Source: Enterovibrio sp. JCM 19048 (GTDB taxonomy: Bacteria; Pseudomonadota; Gammaproteobacteria; Enterobacterales; Vibrionaceae). Taken from it: 64,000 nt of DNA. A program made the translations under genes and the position numbers. Location of the stretch: positions 124,001 to 188,000 of the forward strand of contig BAXE01000001.1 of assembly GCA_001310415.1 (NCBI GenBank). Direction: 5' to 3'. Positions 49,370-60,762 of this stretch are shown in pieces (the first letter of the stretch is position 1; each line of letters begins with the position of its first letter). The notes beneath the pieces are model-generated. The model was not told the DNA's origin. It saw only the letters and a list, made by a program, of their open reading frames with translations, and searched no databases.

Positions 49370-50988
49370 TTAATTCTGGCTGGCGACTTTGCCGATTGAG
49401 ATCTGAGTTTCAGACAGCCAGGCGTCGGTCTGGGCAAGGTTCATTGGGCGGCCGTACCAGTAGCCTTGTATTTTGTCACAGCCAATAGAGATCAGATACT
49501 TACCCAGAGCCTCGGTTTCAACGCCTTCTGCAACCACGCGGCAATCCAGACTGTGAGCGAGGAAAATCGTTGAACGGACAATGGCTTCGTGGTTGCTGCT
49601 ATAGAGAAGGTCGGTCACGAAACTGCGGTCAATTTTGATTTCATCAATAGGCATGTTGCTGAGAATAGACAGTGAGGAAAAGCCGGTGCCGAAGTCATCA
49701 ATACTGAGGGAAACACCGAGTTTTTTGATTTTCTCCAACACAACCCGCGCTTTGTCTGGGTTTTGCATCATGCTGGTTTCCGTCACTTCCAGTGTTAGCT
49801 GTCCGGGATTCACTGAATAGCGGCTGAGGAGAATTGCCAGGAAAGGTTCCAGCGAATCATCTTCAATGTCCTTGACTGACAGGTTTACCTGAACACTGGG
49901 CGTCAGGGATTGCTGTCGCCAAACAGCCAGTTGTGCCACTGTGGTTTCCAGCACCCAATGGGTGATTTGTTTAATGGCGTTAGTGCGTTCGGCGATAGGA
50001 ATGAATTCATCTGGCCTGACACTGTAACCATCACCCAACGGCCAACGGATCAGTGCTTCAAAGGTGGTTTGGTGCGGGTTGTGGACGTTCAAAACTGGCT
50101 GGAAGAACAGCTCAAAATCCATCGATGCAACGGCGGCATGCAACATGGCTGCAAGCTCGGTCTGATCATAGAAATTACTCGACGCTGTGGGCTCGTAAAC
50201 AGCATAAGGGGCTTGGATGCGCTTGGCGTTGTACATCGAAATTTCTGAGCGTTTCAGGATCTCTTCAGCGTTAGAACCGTGCTCCGGATACAGTGCGACA
50301 CCCGCTGTATTGGTCAGGTTTACATCATGGTCGTTGATCGTTAAAGGATGGTCCAGATAGCTTTGAATATTCTCAATGTAGTGCCCAATGCTGATGGATT
50401 CCGGGTCGTTCAAAATCAAGGTGAAACGGTTACCGCTTGAGCGGGAGATAAAGACATCATCGCCGACAAACTCTTTCAGCCGCGATGAGAACTGCGCTAA
50501 AAGCTGATCGCCTTTCTGGTGGCTGAATACTTCATTGATGTTGTTGAAATTATTGATGTCTACGGTGATGAGGCGAAGCGTTGCTGTGAGAGTTCATAAT
50601 CAATGACCTGCTGGGCGATGGTGTGGAGCAAGAAGCGGCGGTTTGGTAAACCCGTCAAGGGGTCATGGGATTCATTGTGGCGGTTCTGGAACTCTGCAAA
50701 TGCCACACGCTCCATACTCTGGGAGATCACACCAAAGATCATGACACAGAAGACGCCGCCACCAAAAAAGACCATGGCAACAATAAAATCGATGGTAGTC
50801 GCTTCAGGCTTTCTGCTGAGAAATGCAGCGAAAATGACATACCCCAGCACAAAACCGAGCATAACGGGGATGAAGCTGAGGGTGGAATGACGTCTGTCCC
50901 TACGGAAGAGTGCAATGGAAGACTTAAGCGCAGAGATCAGCGCGAGCATGCCGAGAATAACGATGACTATCGATATTGTTTTTAGCAT
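49370..50988 (-). CDS. GGDEF-EAL protein, probable c-di-GMP phosphodiesterase (frame break near 50570)
   Basis: About 539 aa. Two or three N-terminal helices (ISIVIVILGMLALISALKSS, SFIPVMLGFVLGYVIFAAFL, IVAMVFFGGGVFCVMIFGVI) are followed by a degenerate GGDEF domain (SHDPLTGLPNRRFLL but SSGNRF at the active site) and a complete EAL domain: FEALIRW, VNLSVKDIED, LEVTETSMMQ, SIDDFGTGFSSLSIL, IKIDRSFV and VVAEGVETEALG. Catalytic EAL residues are present, so hydrolysis of c-di-GMP is likely and synthesis is not. Confidence 0.9.
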
Positions 50989-51127
50989 TGCTAGCTCTCA
51001 CCACCCGCATGACAAACTTTACATACAGGGTTGCGTGAAGAGGTTAGCAACCCAGCCTGTATTTAAGATTAGTCTAAATTCCAGATTTTTGAGAAATGTG
51101 TCACTTAATTGAGTTGAGATGAGAGCA

Positions 51128-51876
51128 TTAGCGTCGGCAAATTTTACAGTTCGGGCTTTTAGGCAAACCAAAATGTCGCCACTCACTGCTCATGGCATCG
51201 TAAAGCATCACTTTGCCACTGGGAATGGCAGCAAAGTGGGTAATAACCTTAATTGCTTCCAGTGCCTGGGTTGCCCCAATAATGCCAACCACAGGTGAAA
51301 GGATACCTGCTTCCACGCAGCTGAGTGCCTGTTCGCCAAACAGGCGCTCAGGCATTCGTAGCAAGGCTCACTATCAGCATAGGTAAACACTGCCACCTGA
51401 CCTTCCAGACGAATGGCTGCACCGCTGACCAGCGGGGTTTTAAGCGCAAAGCAAAGGCGGTTTAGCTGGTTTCTGGTGGCAACGTTGTCGGTACAATCCA
51501 ACACCACATGGTGTTGTTCAACTAACGCCTGCAGCTCATCGTCGTTCAGGCGGGTGGCAATGGCCGTGATCTTTGTATGCGGGTTGAGTCTTTCCAGCGC
51601 TTTTTGCGCAGAGTGGACCTTCATTTCTCCCACAGTGGCATCGCAGTGCAGTACCTGACGCTGCAGGTTGGATAATTCCACTTTATCATCGTCAACCAAG
51701 GTCAACTGGCCAATGCCCGCCGCAACCAAATATTGGGCTGCTGCACAGCCCAGACCGCCCGCACCAATCATCAGCACGCGGCTTTGTTTCAGCGCTTCCT
51801 GGCCGTCAAAATCAAACTGGCGGAGGATGATTTGGCGGTTGTAACGCAGCTCTTCTTGGGGAGAAAGAATGTCCAC
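51128..51876 (-). CDS. moeB: Molybdopterin-synthase adenylyltransferase MoeB (frame break near 51365)
   Basis: Activates the C-terminus of MoaD by adenylation in molybdopterin synthesis. About 249 aa: RYNRQIILRQFDFDGQEALK, MIGAGGLGCAAAQYLVAAG (nucleotide site), LVDDDKVELSNLQRQVLH, VVLDCTDNVATRNQLNRLC, paired zinc cysteines CYECL and CKIC, and GVIGATQALEAIK-type GIIGATQALEAIKVI. It follows moeA by 8 nt. Xanthine dehydrogenase in this window is one consumer of the cofactor. Confidence 0.95.
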
Positions 51877-51884
51877 AGCTTTCC

Positions 51885-53120
51885 TTAGTTCAATACAGCG
51901 TTGAATGGCTCAATCGTTACAGTTTCGCCCGGCTCAATATGACCGCGATCCTGTTCCAATACGGCGAAACAGTTGGCGACTGACAAGGAGCTGAATGCGC
52001 CTGAACCCTGGTTTCCGGTTGTCGCTACCAGTAGTTCGCCGTTTTCGTCCACGCGGTAAACAGCGCGTTGGTAGTCAGCGCGTCCCGGTGCTTTCTTAAA
52101 GCGGGTCTCAGCTTTTGCTTTCAGTGTAATGGCCGGTTTCCACTGGGTGTAACCCGCCAGTTTTGCCAATAAAGGCTGAACCAATACGTGCAGTGTGACC
52201 AGCACAGAAACAGGGTTGCCCGGCAGGCCACAGAACAGCGCATTTTTCACCGTACCGAACGCGAAAGGTTTACCCGGCTTGATGGCGATTTTCCAGAAAC
52301 CGACTTCACCTTCCTGATCGAGAATATCTTTGGTGTAGTCTGCTTCACCCACACTGACACCGCCAGAAGTCACAATCACATCGGCTTCGTCTGCAGCTTT
52401 CAGGAAAGTTTCGCGCAGTTTCTCCTGGCAATCCGGCACCACACCAAGGTCAATGGCTTCGCATTGCATTTTTTCCAGCATGGCGCGGATGGTGTAGCGG
52501 TTGCTGTCGTAGATTTCACCTTTACCAAGCGGTTCGCCAACCTGGCGCAGTTCATCGCCGGTAGAGAAAAACGCGACACGCGGTTTGCGCATCACTTCCA
52601 CGGTACCAATGCCAAGGGTTGCCAGCAAAGGTACTTCACGCGGTGTCAGCAGGGTGCCTTTTGGAATAACCACGTCGCCTTGTTTAACGTCGTCGCCGAC
52701 AGGACGAATGTTTTGCTGTGGGGTAGCGTCGGCGGTGAAGGTGATGTTGTCACCCTCGACAACCGTTTGCTCCTGCATAATGACGGCATCTGCACCTGGC
52801 GGCACTTCAGCGCCGGTCATGATGCGGATACAGGTACCCTGTGGCCATTCACCTTCAAAAGGAATGCCTGCAAAGGACTTACCGGCCAGCTTGAGTGTTT
52901 TGCTGTTCGCCAGATCTGCAAGGCGCAGTGCGTAACCATCCATCGCTGAGTTGGCGAAAGGTGGCACGTTGATTGGCGAGCAGATGTCGCTGGCGGTAAT
53001 GCGGTTTTGGGCATCAACCAGCGCAACCGATTCGATTTGTGTAATCGGTGTTGTACTTTCAAGCAAAATAGAAATGGCGTCAGAGACAGGCATCAATCCA
53101 GGAGTGTCGCAGCAACCCAT
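51885..53120 (-). CDS. moeA: Molybdopterin molybdenumtransferase MoeA
   Basis: Inserts molybdate into adenylated molybdopterin. 411 aa and intact from ATG 53120 (MGCCDTPGLMPVSDAISILL), the usual start; an upstream ATG at 53207 would add an unlike sequence. Motifs: PPFANSAMDGYALR, RIMTGAEVPPGADAVIMQEQ, ATLGIGTVEVMRKPRVAFFS, TSGGVSVGEADYTKDIL, KPGKPFAFGTV and CGLPGNPVSVLVT. Forms an operon with moeB. Confidence 0.96.
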   Translation of the reverse strand: MGCCDTPGLMPVSDAISILLESTTPITQIESVALVDAQNRITASDICSPINVPPFANSAMDGYALRLADLANSKTLKLAGKSFAGIPFEGEWPQGTCIRIMTGAEVPPGADAVIMQEQTVVEGDNITFTADATPQQNIRPVGDDVKQGDVVIPKGTLLTPREVPLLATLGIGTVEVMRKPRVAFFSTGDELRQVGEPLGKGEIYDSNRYTIRAMLEKMQCEAIDLGVVPDCQEKLRETFLKAADEADVIVTSGGVSVGEADYTKDILDQEGEVGFWKIAIKPGKPFAFGTVKNALFCGLPGNPVSVLVTLHVLVQPLLAKLAGYTQWKPAITLKAKAETRFKKAPGRADYQRAVYRVDENGELLVATTGNQGSGAFSSLSVANCFAVLEQDRGHIEPGETVTIEPFNAVLN

Positions 53121-53504
53121 AAGTAAACTCTCAGTTGTGTTGAGCGGAATGTGCTCAATACGAAGAAGAAAGCGATTATTATCGCAAACTTTCATTTTAC
53201 GCACCACTTTAGGTCATCGGCTTTTCAAGCAAGTGATAGCCACGAACCGCACACAATCTGATATTTAAAAGTCGAATTTCTCATATGATGGTGATTTGCT
53301 CTCATGCCGCGCATTTCTTCGCTGGTGTGAGGAGGGAAGCGGTTGAATTGACTATGCCCACACGCAAATCAAGGTGTAAATTTTCGAGTATTAACGTTAT
53401 GCTTCAAAAATCTGACAACCATTGATCTTTGTCTTTAATAGGCGAGTATTAAGTTAAGTTGCAATATCAATACGATCCGAATCAGTACGATCCGAGGAAA
53501 AACT

Positions 53505-54157
53505 ATGACAACACTAAGTGATTCTGCAAAACGAGTTCGTGACGCGCTAGTAGCGCGCGGCATTGAGACTCCAATGCAGTCCGGTTCGTCGTTGAGCGCC
53601 GAAGAGAAAAAAGAAAAGATCGAATACCACATGCGCGAAATCCTGTCGGTGATCGATTTGGACCTGGAAGATGATAGCCTGATGGAAACGCCGGCACGCA
53701 TTGCAAAAATGTATGTGGAAGAAGTGTTTTCGGGCTTGGATTATTCCAACTTCCCAAAAATCACCGTTATCGACAACAAGATGGGTTGCGATGAAATGGT
53801 CAGGGTGAAAGACATCACCTTAACCAGCACCTGTGAGCATCACCTGGTAACTATCGACGGTAAATGTACAGTGGCGTACCTGCCGAAAAACAAGATTATC
53901 GCTTGTCGAAGATTAACCGAATCGTGCGCTTCTTTGCGCAGCGCCCACAGGTTCAGGAACGCCTGACCCGCCAGATCCTCGTTGCTCTGCAATCCCTGCT
54001 GGAAACAGACAACGTAGCGGTGCATATGAATGCCACCCACTACTGCGTGAAAGCGCGCGGTGTCATGGATGCAACCAGTGCAACTACCACAACCGCACTG
54101 GGTGGGATTTTCAAATCCAACGCGGCAACACGTGCGGAGTTCCTGCACGGTATCTGA
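53505..54157 (+). CDS. folE: GTP cyclohydrolase I (frame break near 53905)
   Basis: First enzyme of folate (and queuosine) synthesis, converting GTP to dihydroneopterin triphosphate. About 217 aa: [40 protein letters not shown] (zinc Cys, His), then [20 protein letters not shown] once one G is restored, [30 protein letters not shown] and [21 protein letters not shown] lies before ATG 53505. It provides substrate for queD in this window. Confidence 0.95.
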
Positions 54158-54174
54158 TTAAAAATCCAGACAAA

Positions 54175-54202
54175 CAAAAAGCGCCCCGAGAGGCGCTTTT
54201 TT
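54175..54202. terminator. Bidirectional terminator folE/aspC
   Basis: AAAAAGCGCC-CCGA-GAGGCGCTTTTTT between convergent genes. Confidence 0.85.
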
Positions 54203-54228
54203 CATGCTTGTTATTCTGAATGATTATT

Positions 54229-55416
54229 TCAGACTGCCGCGATTGCTTTACACAGTGGGCCCATGTTTGAACGGGTCATACCGGCAACGCTGATACGGCC
54301 AGAACCAACAATGTAAACACCGAACTCATCTTTCAGGCGGGTCACTTGGTCTTTGGTCAAGCCAGAGAAAGAGAACATACCGTTCTGACGCTCAATGAAG
54401 CTGAAGTCGCGGTCAACGCCTTCTTCTTTCAAGGTTGCGACAAACAGCTCACGCATTTCCTGGATACGCACACGCATGTCAGCCACTTCTTTTTCCCACT
54501 CTGCACGCAGCGCTGCGTCATTCAGGATTTGGGTCACAACCGCAGCACCGTGTGCCGGTGGGTTGGAGTAGATAACACGGGCAATGCTCTTCACCTGGCT
54601 GAATGCAGTTGCTGCTTCTGCCGCTGATTTACCCACCAGGGTGAATGCACCGACACGTTCGTTGTACAGGCCAAAGTTTTTCGAGAATGAGCTGGCAACC
54701 ATCAGTTCCTGGCAAAGCTCAGCAAAGATACGCAGACCAGCTGCATCTTCTTCCACGCCTTTTGCAAAACCTTGGTATGCGAAGTCAAACAGTGGCAGAA
54801 GGCCTTTCTCAACACACAGATCAGCCAGCTGACGCCATTGTTCTGCATCTGGGTCGATACCGGTTGGGTTGTGGCAGCAGCCGTGCAGCAGGACGACATC
54901 ACCCGCGTTTGCGGTTTGCAGATCAGCAACCATGGATGCGAAATCCATGTCTTTGGTTTCTGCGTTGTAGTAGGTGTAAGACGCAACTTCCAGACCCGCA
55001 GCAGCGAATACGCCGTTGTGGTTTGCCCACGTTGGGTTACTTACCCATACTTTTACGTCGCCAAGCTGGCGCTTGATAAATTCCGCCGCCAGACGCAGTG
55101 CACCGGTACCGCCAGGTGCCTGTGCAGTTTGCGCGCGCTTGTCAGCAATCAGGGTCGCTTCGTTACCAAACAGCAGTTTTTGTACTGCAAGGCCGTATTC
55201 CGGTGTGCCAGGAATAGACAGATAAGATTTGGTTTTTTCGTTTTCAAGCAGCGATGCTTCCGCTTTTTTAACGGTAGCAAGAACAGGGGTGTTTCCGGAT
55301 TCATCCTTGTAAATACCTACACCGAGGTTAATTTTCTCAGCACGCGGATCGGCTTTGAACTCTTCGGTCAGGCCCAGAATCGGGTCGGCAGGAGCCGCTA
55401 AAATTTTTTCAAACAT
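54229..55416 (-). CDS. aspC: Aspartate aminotransferase
   Basis: PLP-dependent aspartate/aromatic transaminase, 395 aa and intact. It begins [20 protein letters not shown]. It shows [61 protein letters not shown], the PLP lysine in [17 protein letters not shown], and GRISVAGM with the substrate Arg. Upstream 55417-55725 is a roughly 300-bp non-coding stretch with no recognisable element. Confidence 0.95.
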   Translation of the reverse strand: MFEKILAAPADPILGLTEEFKADPRAEKINLGVGIYKDESGNTPVLATVKKAEASLLENEKTKSYLSIPGTPEYGLAVQKLLFGNEATLIADKRAQTAQAPGGTGALRLAAEFIKRQLGDVKVWVSNPTWANHNGVFAAAGLEVASYTYYNAETKDMDFASMVADLQTANAGDVVLLHGCCHNPTGIDPDAEQWRQLADLCVEKGLLPLFDFAYQGFAKGVEEDAAGLRIFAELCQELMVASSFSKNFGLYNERVGAFTLVGKSAAEAATAFSQVKSIARVIYSNPPAHGAAVVTQILNDAALRAEWEKEVADMRVRIQEMRELFVATLKEEGVDRDFSFIERQNGMFSFSGLTKDQVTRLKDEFGVYIVGSGRISVAGMTRSNMGPLCKAIAAV

Positions 55417-55725
55417 CTTCGTTCATCCATGGCGTTGTTAAAAGACACTATCGCTGTTTATACCATTTTGAATCGTTGTAATAAAACGGAAATTCAACCT
55501 TATTGCTTGGTTAAAACACTGTGGTAGGGAAGGTAGAGGATTTGTTGTCCGGGATGGGATAAAAAGCAGCAAGGGCGGTAGGAGAATTGTGCGACTCAGG
55601 TCTCTGCGAAGAGATAAATGATGAATTATTCTGCCCTGGAAGCTTTTGGAAACAGGTCACTTCCTGACGGAAATTAAAAACAATTCAGGCCGCGACTGCA
55701 GCCTGAGATTCTACAAAGCTATCGC
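55417..55725. other. Intergenic region upstream of aspC
   Basis: About 309 bp between the aspC start and the stop of the next minus-strand gene; presumably contains the aspC promoter. No gene, repeat or convincing hairpin seen. Confidence 0.5.
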
Positions 55726-55974
55726 TCACTTATGGTGTTTGTGTACCCACTCATTCAGATGTTTAACAATGGCGTTCACGGCATGCTCCTGGGTGGGTTT
55801 TTCCCCGTGTTCAACTTCCAGTTTGCCTTCTTGGATGGGAGTTTCACCTGTCATGTCTTCGGCAATATGCAGCCAGTCGGGATGCCAGTAATAAGGCTGG
55901 TTACCCAAAGTCCAGTGATGGACGCCGTTGCTTTCTCCGCGATAGTTAAGATCGCCAGCGGAATATTTGCTCAT
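55726..55974 (-). CDS. Small hypothetical protein
   Basis: 82 aa, begins MSKYSAGDLNYRGESNGVHH, rich in His and Trp (HHWTLGNQPYYWHPDWLH), ending EHAVNAIVKHLNEWVHKHHK. GAGAG lies 8 nt before ATG. No membrane or signal segment; family not recognised. Host-like composition and a good ribosome-binding site argue it is real. Confidence 0.6.
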   Translation of the reverse strand: MSKYSAGDLNYRGESNGVHHWTLGNQPYYWHPDWLHIAEDMTGETPIQEGKLEVEHGEKPTQEHAVNAIVKHLNEWVHKHHK

Positions 55975-56083
55975 AATCGTTCTCTCAGTGTTTGTTCCAA
56001 TCCCAATTTAACAAATAGTTGCAAGCAGGGGATGGCCGCAAACTGAGAATTTAGTGCAAACGATGTTTGCAATTTCCCAGGCG

Positions 56084-56113
56084 AAAAAAACCTCCGGCAA
56101 TGCGGAGGTTTTT
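56084..56113 (-). terminator. asnS terminator
   Basis: AAAAAAACCTCCG-GCAATG-CGGAGGTTTTT, 18 bp after the asnS stop. Confidence 0.85.
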
Positions 56114-56130
56114 GATAAATGTTTGTGCGC

Positions 56131-57538
56131 TTAGAAGTTTGCGCTGCGTGGTGTACGTGGGAATGGGATCACGTCACGAACGTTGCCCATACCGGTTACG
56201 TAAGATACCAGTCGCTCGAAGCCCAGACCGAAACCAGCGTGTGGCACAGTACCGTAGCGACGCAGATCGCGGTACCAGTCCATGTGCTCTGGGTCGATAC
56301 CGATTTCGCGCATACGCTCATCCAGGATGTCCAGACGCTCTTCACGCTGTGAACCACCGATGATTTCACCGATGCCCGGTGCCAGAACGTCCATCGCTGC
56401 AACGGTCTTGCCGTCATCGTTCAGGCGCATGTAGAACGCTTTGATGTCTTTCGGGTAGTTCTTCACGATAACTGGCGCTTTGAAGTGTTGCTCAGCCAGG
56501 TAGCGCTCGTGCTCAGAAGACATGTCGATACCCCATTCAACTGGGAATTCGAACTCTTTGCCAGAATCCAGCAGGATTTGGATCGCGTCGGTGTAATCAA
56601 CCTGTGCGAAGTCAGAAGTCACGAACTGCTCCAGACGTAATTGCTTCTTTGTCGATACGTTGAGCGAAGAATTCCATGTCATCACGGCGCTCTTCCAGAA
56701 CCGCTTTGAACACGTACTTCAGCATGTCTTCTGCCAGCTTCGCAACGTCATCCAGTTCAGCAAATGCCACTTCTGGCTCAACCATCCAGAATTCCGCCAG
56801 GTGGCGGCTGGTGTTTGAGTTTTCTGCACGGAAAGTAGGGCCGAAGGTGTAAACCTTGCTGATCGCACACGCGTAAGCTTCTGCGTTCAGCTGACCAGAT
56901 ACGGTCAGGAAGGTTTCTTTACCGAAGAAATCTTCGTTGTAGTCCACAGTGCCTTTGTCAGTGCGTGGCAGGTTTTCCATGTCCAGTGTTGATACGCGGA
57001 ACATTTCGCCTGCACCTTCTGCGTCAGACGCAGTGATCAGCGGTGCTGAAACCCAGAAGTAACCATTTTCGTGGTAGAAACGGTGAATTGCCTGAGCCAG
57101 ACAGTTACGGACACGTGCTACCGCACCGATAACGTTGGTACGTGGACGCAGGTGAGCAACTTCACGCAGGTACTCGATAGAGTGACGGGTTTTCGCCATT
57201 GGGTAAGTGTCTGCATCTTCAACCCAACCAACCACTTTCACGTTGGTTGCTTGCAGTTCGTACGCCTGACCTTGTCCTGGGCTCTCTACCACTTTACCGG
57301 TAACTTCTACAGAACAGCCTGTGGTCAAACGAAGCACTTCTTCCTTGTAATTATTCAGCTCATTAGGAACAACTGCCTGGATTGGATCAAAACAAGAGCC
57401 GTCATAAATGGCGAGGAAAGAAATACCGGCTTTGGAATCGCGACGAGTGCGGATCCAACCACGAACAGTGACTTCGGTGTCTACTGCCGCTTTGCCGTGC
57501 AGGACGTCTGCTACAGGCGCATAGTTCATAATTTGCAT
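56131..57538 (-). CDS. asnS: Asparaginyl-tRNA synthetase (frame break near 56645)
   Basis: Class II aminoacyl-tRNA synthetase, about 466 aa. OB-fold tRNA-binding domain ([32 protein letters not shown]), motif 2 region [20 protein letters not shown], and motif 3 [20 protein letters not shown]. The break between KEAIT and [15 protein letters not shown] fits loss of two C. This is an essential gene, so the break must be a sequence error. Start 57538 (GGAG 4 nt upstream) or 57529. Confidence 0.96.
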
Positions 57539-57773
57539 CTAACTCCGTTGAAGATACCCGGCGACGCTGTGTCACCGGTAGAGGACAATTCTCACTTGAA
57601 CTGGCAAGTTTACCCGCATCGCAGAACTACCTCAAGATGCAGAAATAGCAAGGTTTGCGAGGCTGTGCGGTTTAGTGATGGATTGGTGAAATAATAAGCG
57701 AGAAAATCCCCGGCGCTGGCTGTTTTTACCTGTGCCGGGGGTAGGATTTAAACGGAAAGTATCGCCTGGGCGA

Positions 57774-59377
57774 TCACGCCAGTTTGAAACGGCCGATCAT
57801 ATGTTCCAGTTGGTCCGAAAGTTGTTGCAGTTCGGTACTGATTTCCTGTGTCTGGTTGGCGTTGGTGGCGGTATCGTCGGCGTGGGATTGGATACGCATT
57901 ACCTGATCGCGAAGGGCATCCGCCATTTTTGCCTGTTCCACGGTATCTCTGCTGATCTCTTCGGCATTGCTGTTCACGGTCAGGATTTCTTCAGCCATTT
58001 GCGCCAGTGAGCGGGAAAGCTGCATCACCGTTTCTGCGCGTTTTGTGGTGCTTTCACAGGTGGCGTCAATGGCATTGGCCGACTTGCTGGCATCAGCGGT
58101 GAGTTGCTCAATAATGCTTTGAATGTCACCCGTGGCATCATGAGTACGGCTGGCAAGGTTGCGCACTTCATCTGCAACCACCGCGAAGCCACGGCCTTGT
58201 TCGCCAGCGCGTGCTGCCTCAATGGCGGCATTAAGCGCCAGCAGGTTGGTTTGTTCTGCAATGGCGCGAATCACCTCCAAAATGCTGTTCACTTCCAGGC
58301 TCTGTTGGTTAACCGCCAGGATCTGATGCCTGACCTGTTCAATTTCCTGTACCAGTTGCTGGATTTCCTCCGCGGCCACGTTGGCATCATTACGCCCTTG
58401 CTGGGCACTGTTTGCGAGCGACTTACTCAATTCTGCCGCTTCAGTGGTTTTTTCCTCAACGATATGCTGGTGGTGCTGCACATCATCTATAGACGAAGAC
58501 ATTTCTTGGGTTTCGCGACGCTGATTTTCGACCAGTTTATTGGTTTCGCTGGAGACATTGGTGAGGATCTTTGCCTCATCCACCAGGGTTTTTGCGGTGT
58601 CCCGCACCTGGTGGAGGCTGCCAGAGAAACCATCGAGAAGCGCATTGCAACTGTCTGCCAACTGGCCAATTTCGTCCTGCTGGGACAGGGTAATGCGCTC
58701 GCTCAGGTTCTTGTCATTGCTGCAAGTGCGCATAAACAGTGAAATGCGTTTGAGAGGGGATACCAGCGCGCTGCGGATAAAGCCAAAAGTCAGGGCGAAA
58801 CCAGCAAGGGTAATGGCTGTCATGATGGCGGCGGTAACCAGCATTTTGTGGTTGATGGTTTCGTAGAGTGCTGAAAGGTTGTATTCAAGACGCACCACGC
58901 CCAACACGGTGTCTTCTGGAACCACATGACATTGGAGACAGTTGGTGCCACGGTAGCTGGAGCTGGCTTTCATTGGCAGCGCGACGACAATCCCGGGGCC
59001 ATAATCACGGGTGACATTCTCGATGATGGTTTCCCCGCCCACAGCACGTTGGTCGATACTGTCTGCAATTGCCTGTTCCGGGTTGCCGGGGCCGAAATTG
59101 ATGTGATGCCATCCGCGCGGATAACCCGGGCATCTTCAATGCCATTTTGTTCCAACACTTTCTGGCGCAGCGCTTCTTTTTGGTGAATGGTGCCGGTGAG
59201 CATCATCATATTGAGGCTGTCGAAGTAGTTGCTGGCTTTATCCAGAGTCTGCTCCCCGACAATGTCGGTGACCAGCGTTTTTTGCTGGTTGTTTTGATAA
59301 ACCAGCGACACAGCCAGAACAACAGAGAATATTAAGAAAAGTACAATAAGAATTTTTGCCGCTATGGGTAGACGCAT
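57774..59377 (-). CDS. Methyl-accepting chemotaxis protein with periplasmic CxxCH motif (frame break near 59095)
   Basis: Chemoreceptor of about 535 aa. TM1 ([19 protein letters not shown]), a periplasmic sensor of about 170 residues, TM2 ([19 protein letters not shown]), HAMP ([18 protein letters not shown]) and a cytoplasmic signalling domain with the hairpin tip [20 protein letters not shown] and [20 protein letters not shown]. The sensor contains [13 protein letters not shown], a c-type haem attachment motif, pointing to a redox-, O2- or NO-sensing haem receptor. The break separates GITSI from [15 protein letters not shown] and looks like a deletion. Confidence 0.92.
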
Positions 59378-59626
59378 TGTTTCAAACCACGAACTGTCGT
59401 TATTTTTATCAAGAGTTTAGCGGCAATTTTGTAAACGGGTGATTTCATTAATGTTGTTGTGTGATTGTCGCAGCACAATTATGTAAACACTTGTCGCAAA
59501 TATAATGTAACGCGGCTTATTCACGCACGCTTAAATGCCCGTTGGCGGGCTATCGAGAATTGAGCTGAAGGCAATTATTCAGTAGCATGCCGCCCGACGT
59601 TATATTCCCAAACAGGAAAGGAAAGT

Positions 59627-59989
59627 ATGCAAACCGAGTTGTTCAAAGAATTCATGTTTGAAGCGGCACACCGTCTGCCTCATGTGCCGGAAGGCCACAA
59701 GTGCGGCCGACTGCATGGCCACTCTTTCCTTGTTCGTTTGTACGTGACAGGCGAAGTGGATCAATACACCGGCTGGGTGATTGATTTTTCAGAAATTAAA
59801 GCAGCATTCAAACCTATTTACGACCGCCTTGACCATTACTACCTCAACGACATCGAAGGCTTGGAAAACCCAACCAGCGAAGTGTTGGCAAAATGGATTT
59901 GGGATCAGCTCAAACCTAGCCTGCCATGTCTGAGCAAAGTGATGATCAAAGAAACCTGTACAGCGGGTTGTATTTATAGCGGTGAATAA
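59627..59989 (+). CDS. queD: 6-carboxy-5,6,7,8-tetrahydropterin synthase
   Basis: 120-aa T-fold enzyme making 6-carboxytetrahydropterin from dihydroneopterin triphosphate in queuosine synthesis. Zinc His residues are in [16 protein letters not shown] and RLHGHSF; catalytic Cys in [10 protein letters not shown]; a second segment is [21 protein letters not shown]-terminal [22 protein letters not shown] precedes the ATG. Convergent with queE, next pathway enzyme. Confidence 0.95.
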   Translation: MQTELFKEFMFEAAHRLPHVPEGHKCGRLHGHSFLVRLYVTGEVDQYTGWVIDFSEIKAAFKPIYDRLDHYYLNDIEGLENPTSEVLAKWIWDQLKPSLPCLSKVMIKETCTAGCIYSGE

Positions 59990-60031
59990 TAGGGCGTGAG
60001 CGGCTTATTAGGGCGATTAATTGCTCACTGT

Positions 60032-60060
60032 GAAAAAAAGGGCCTGTTGGCCCTTTTTTA
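60032..60060. terminator. Bidirectional terminator queD/queE
   Basis: AAAAAAAGGGCC-TGTT-GGCCCTTTTTTA between convergent genes. Confidence 0.85.
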
Positions 60061-60062
60061 TA

Positions 60063-60725
60063 TCAAGCAATCTGCAAATACTTGTGGGTCTGGATGGAGA
60101 GACGCCAGTTGCGGGCAATGCAGGTTTCAATGCAAAGCGCGGTTGCACGTGGCTTCTGGCTGATTGGCTGAAGTGCGACCTCTTTACCTGAAAGGTCGAT
60201 GTCACTCAGCAATTCGTCCAGTTTTTCAATATCCGTTTCTGTACCGACAGGGTGCTTAATTTCATTCGCTCGCTCAAGCGCTGCTTTCAGCACTGGCAAC
60301 TTTCCGCGCATGTTGATTTTCGGGGAAACCGTCACCCAGGTTGAAGGCGTTGCCTGAACCTCGTAAGTGCCGCTGGTTTCAATCTGGCAGCGATAGCCTA
60401 ACGCTTCAAGTTGTTGTGTCAGTGGCATTAAATCGTACATGCAAGGTTCACCGCCGGTGATCACGATGTGTTTCGCGCTGTAGTTGGCAGTCACGTGCTC
60501 AATCAGCGCCTCTACCGATACCGCTGACCACAGTGGGCTATCACCGCTTTTGGCAATCACAGTGCCGAAATCGCGTTCATCTGCTGGCAGCGTATCCCAC
60601 GTTTGTCGTGTATCGCACCAAGGGCAGCCAACAGGACATCCCTGCAGGCGAATAAAAACAGAAGGGACGCCAGTAAATGTGCCTTCACCCTGAATGGTTT
60701 CAAATATCTCGTTGACCTTGTACAT
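60063..60725 (-). CDS. queE: 7-carboxy-7-deazaguanine synthase
   Basis: Radical SAM enzyme, 220 aa and intact, making CDG from 6-carboxytetrahydropterin. It begins MYKVNEIFETIQGEGTFTGV; Fe-S motif GCPVGCPWCDTRQTW (CxxxCxxC); SAM region HIVITGGEPCMYDL; then TWVTVSPKINMRG and LQPISQKPRATALCI. No preQ1 riboswitch fold was evident upstream. Confidence 0.96.
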   Translation of the reverse strand: MYKVNEIFETIQGEGTFTGVPSVFIRLQGCPVGCPWCDTRQTWDTLPADERDFGTVIAKSGDSPLWSAVSVEALIEHVTANYSAKHIVITGGEPCMYDLMPLTQQLEALGYRCQIETSGTYEVQATPSTWVTVSPKINMRGKLPVLKAALERANEIKHPVGTETDIEKLDELLSDIDLSGKEVALQPISQKPRATALCIETCIARNWRLSIQTHKYLQIA

Positions 60726-60762
60726 ACCGTCATACGTATCGCGATTTAACAGGAGGGCGATT

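Noticed and set aside
52188..52949. 253-aa plus-strand open frame
   Set aside because: Antisense to intact moeA.
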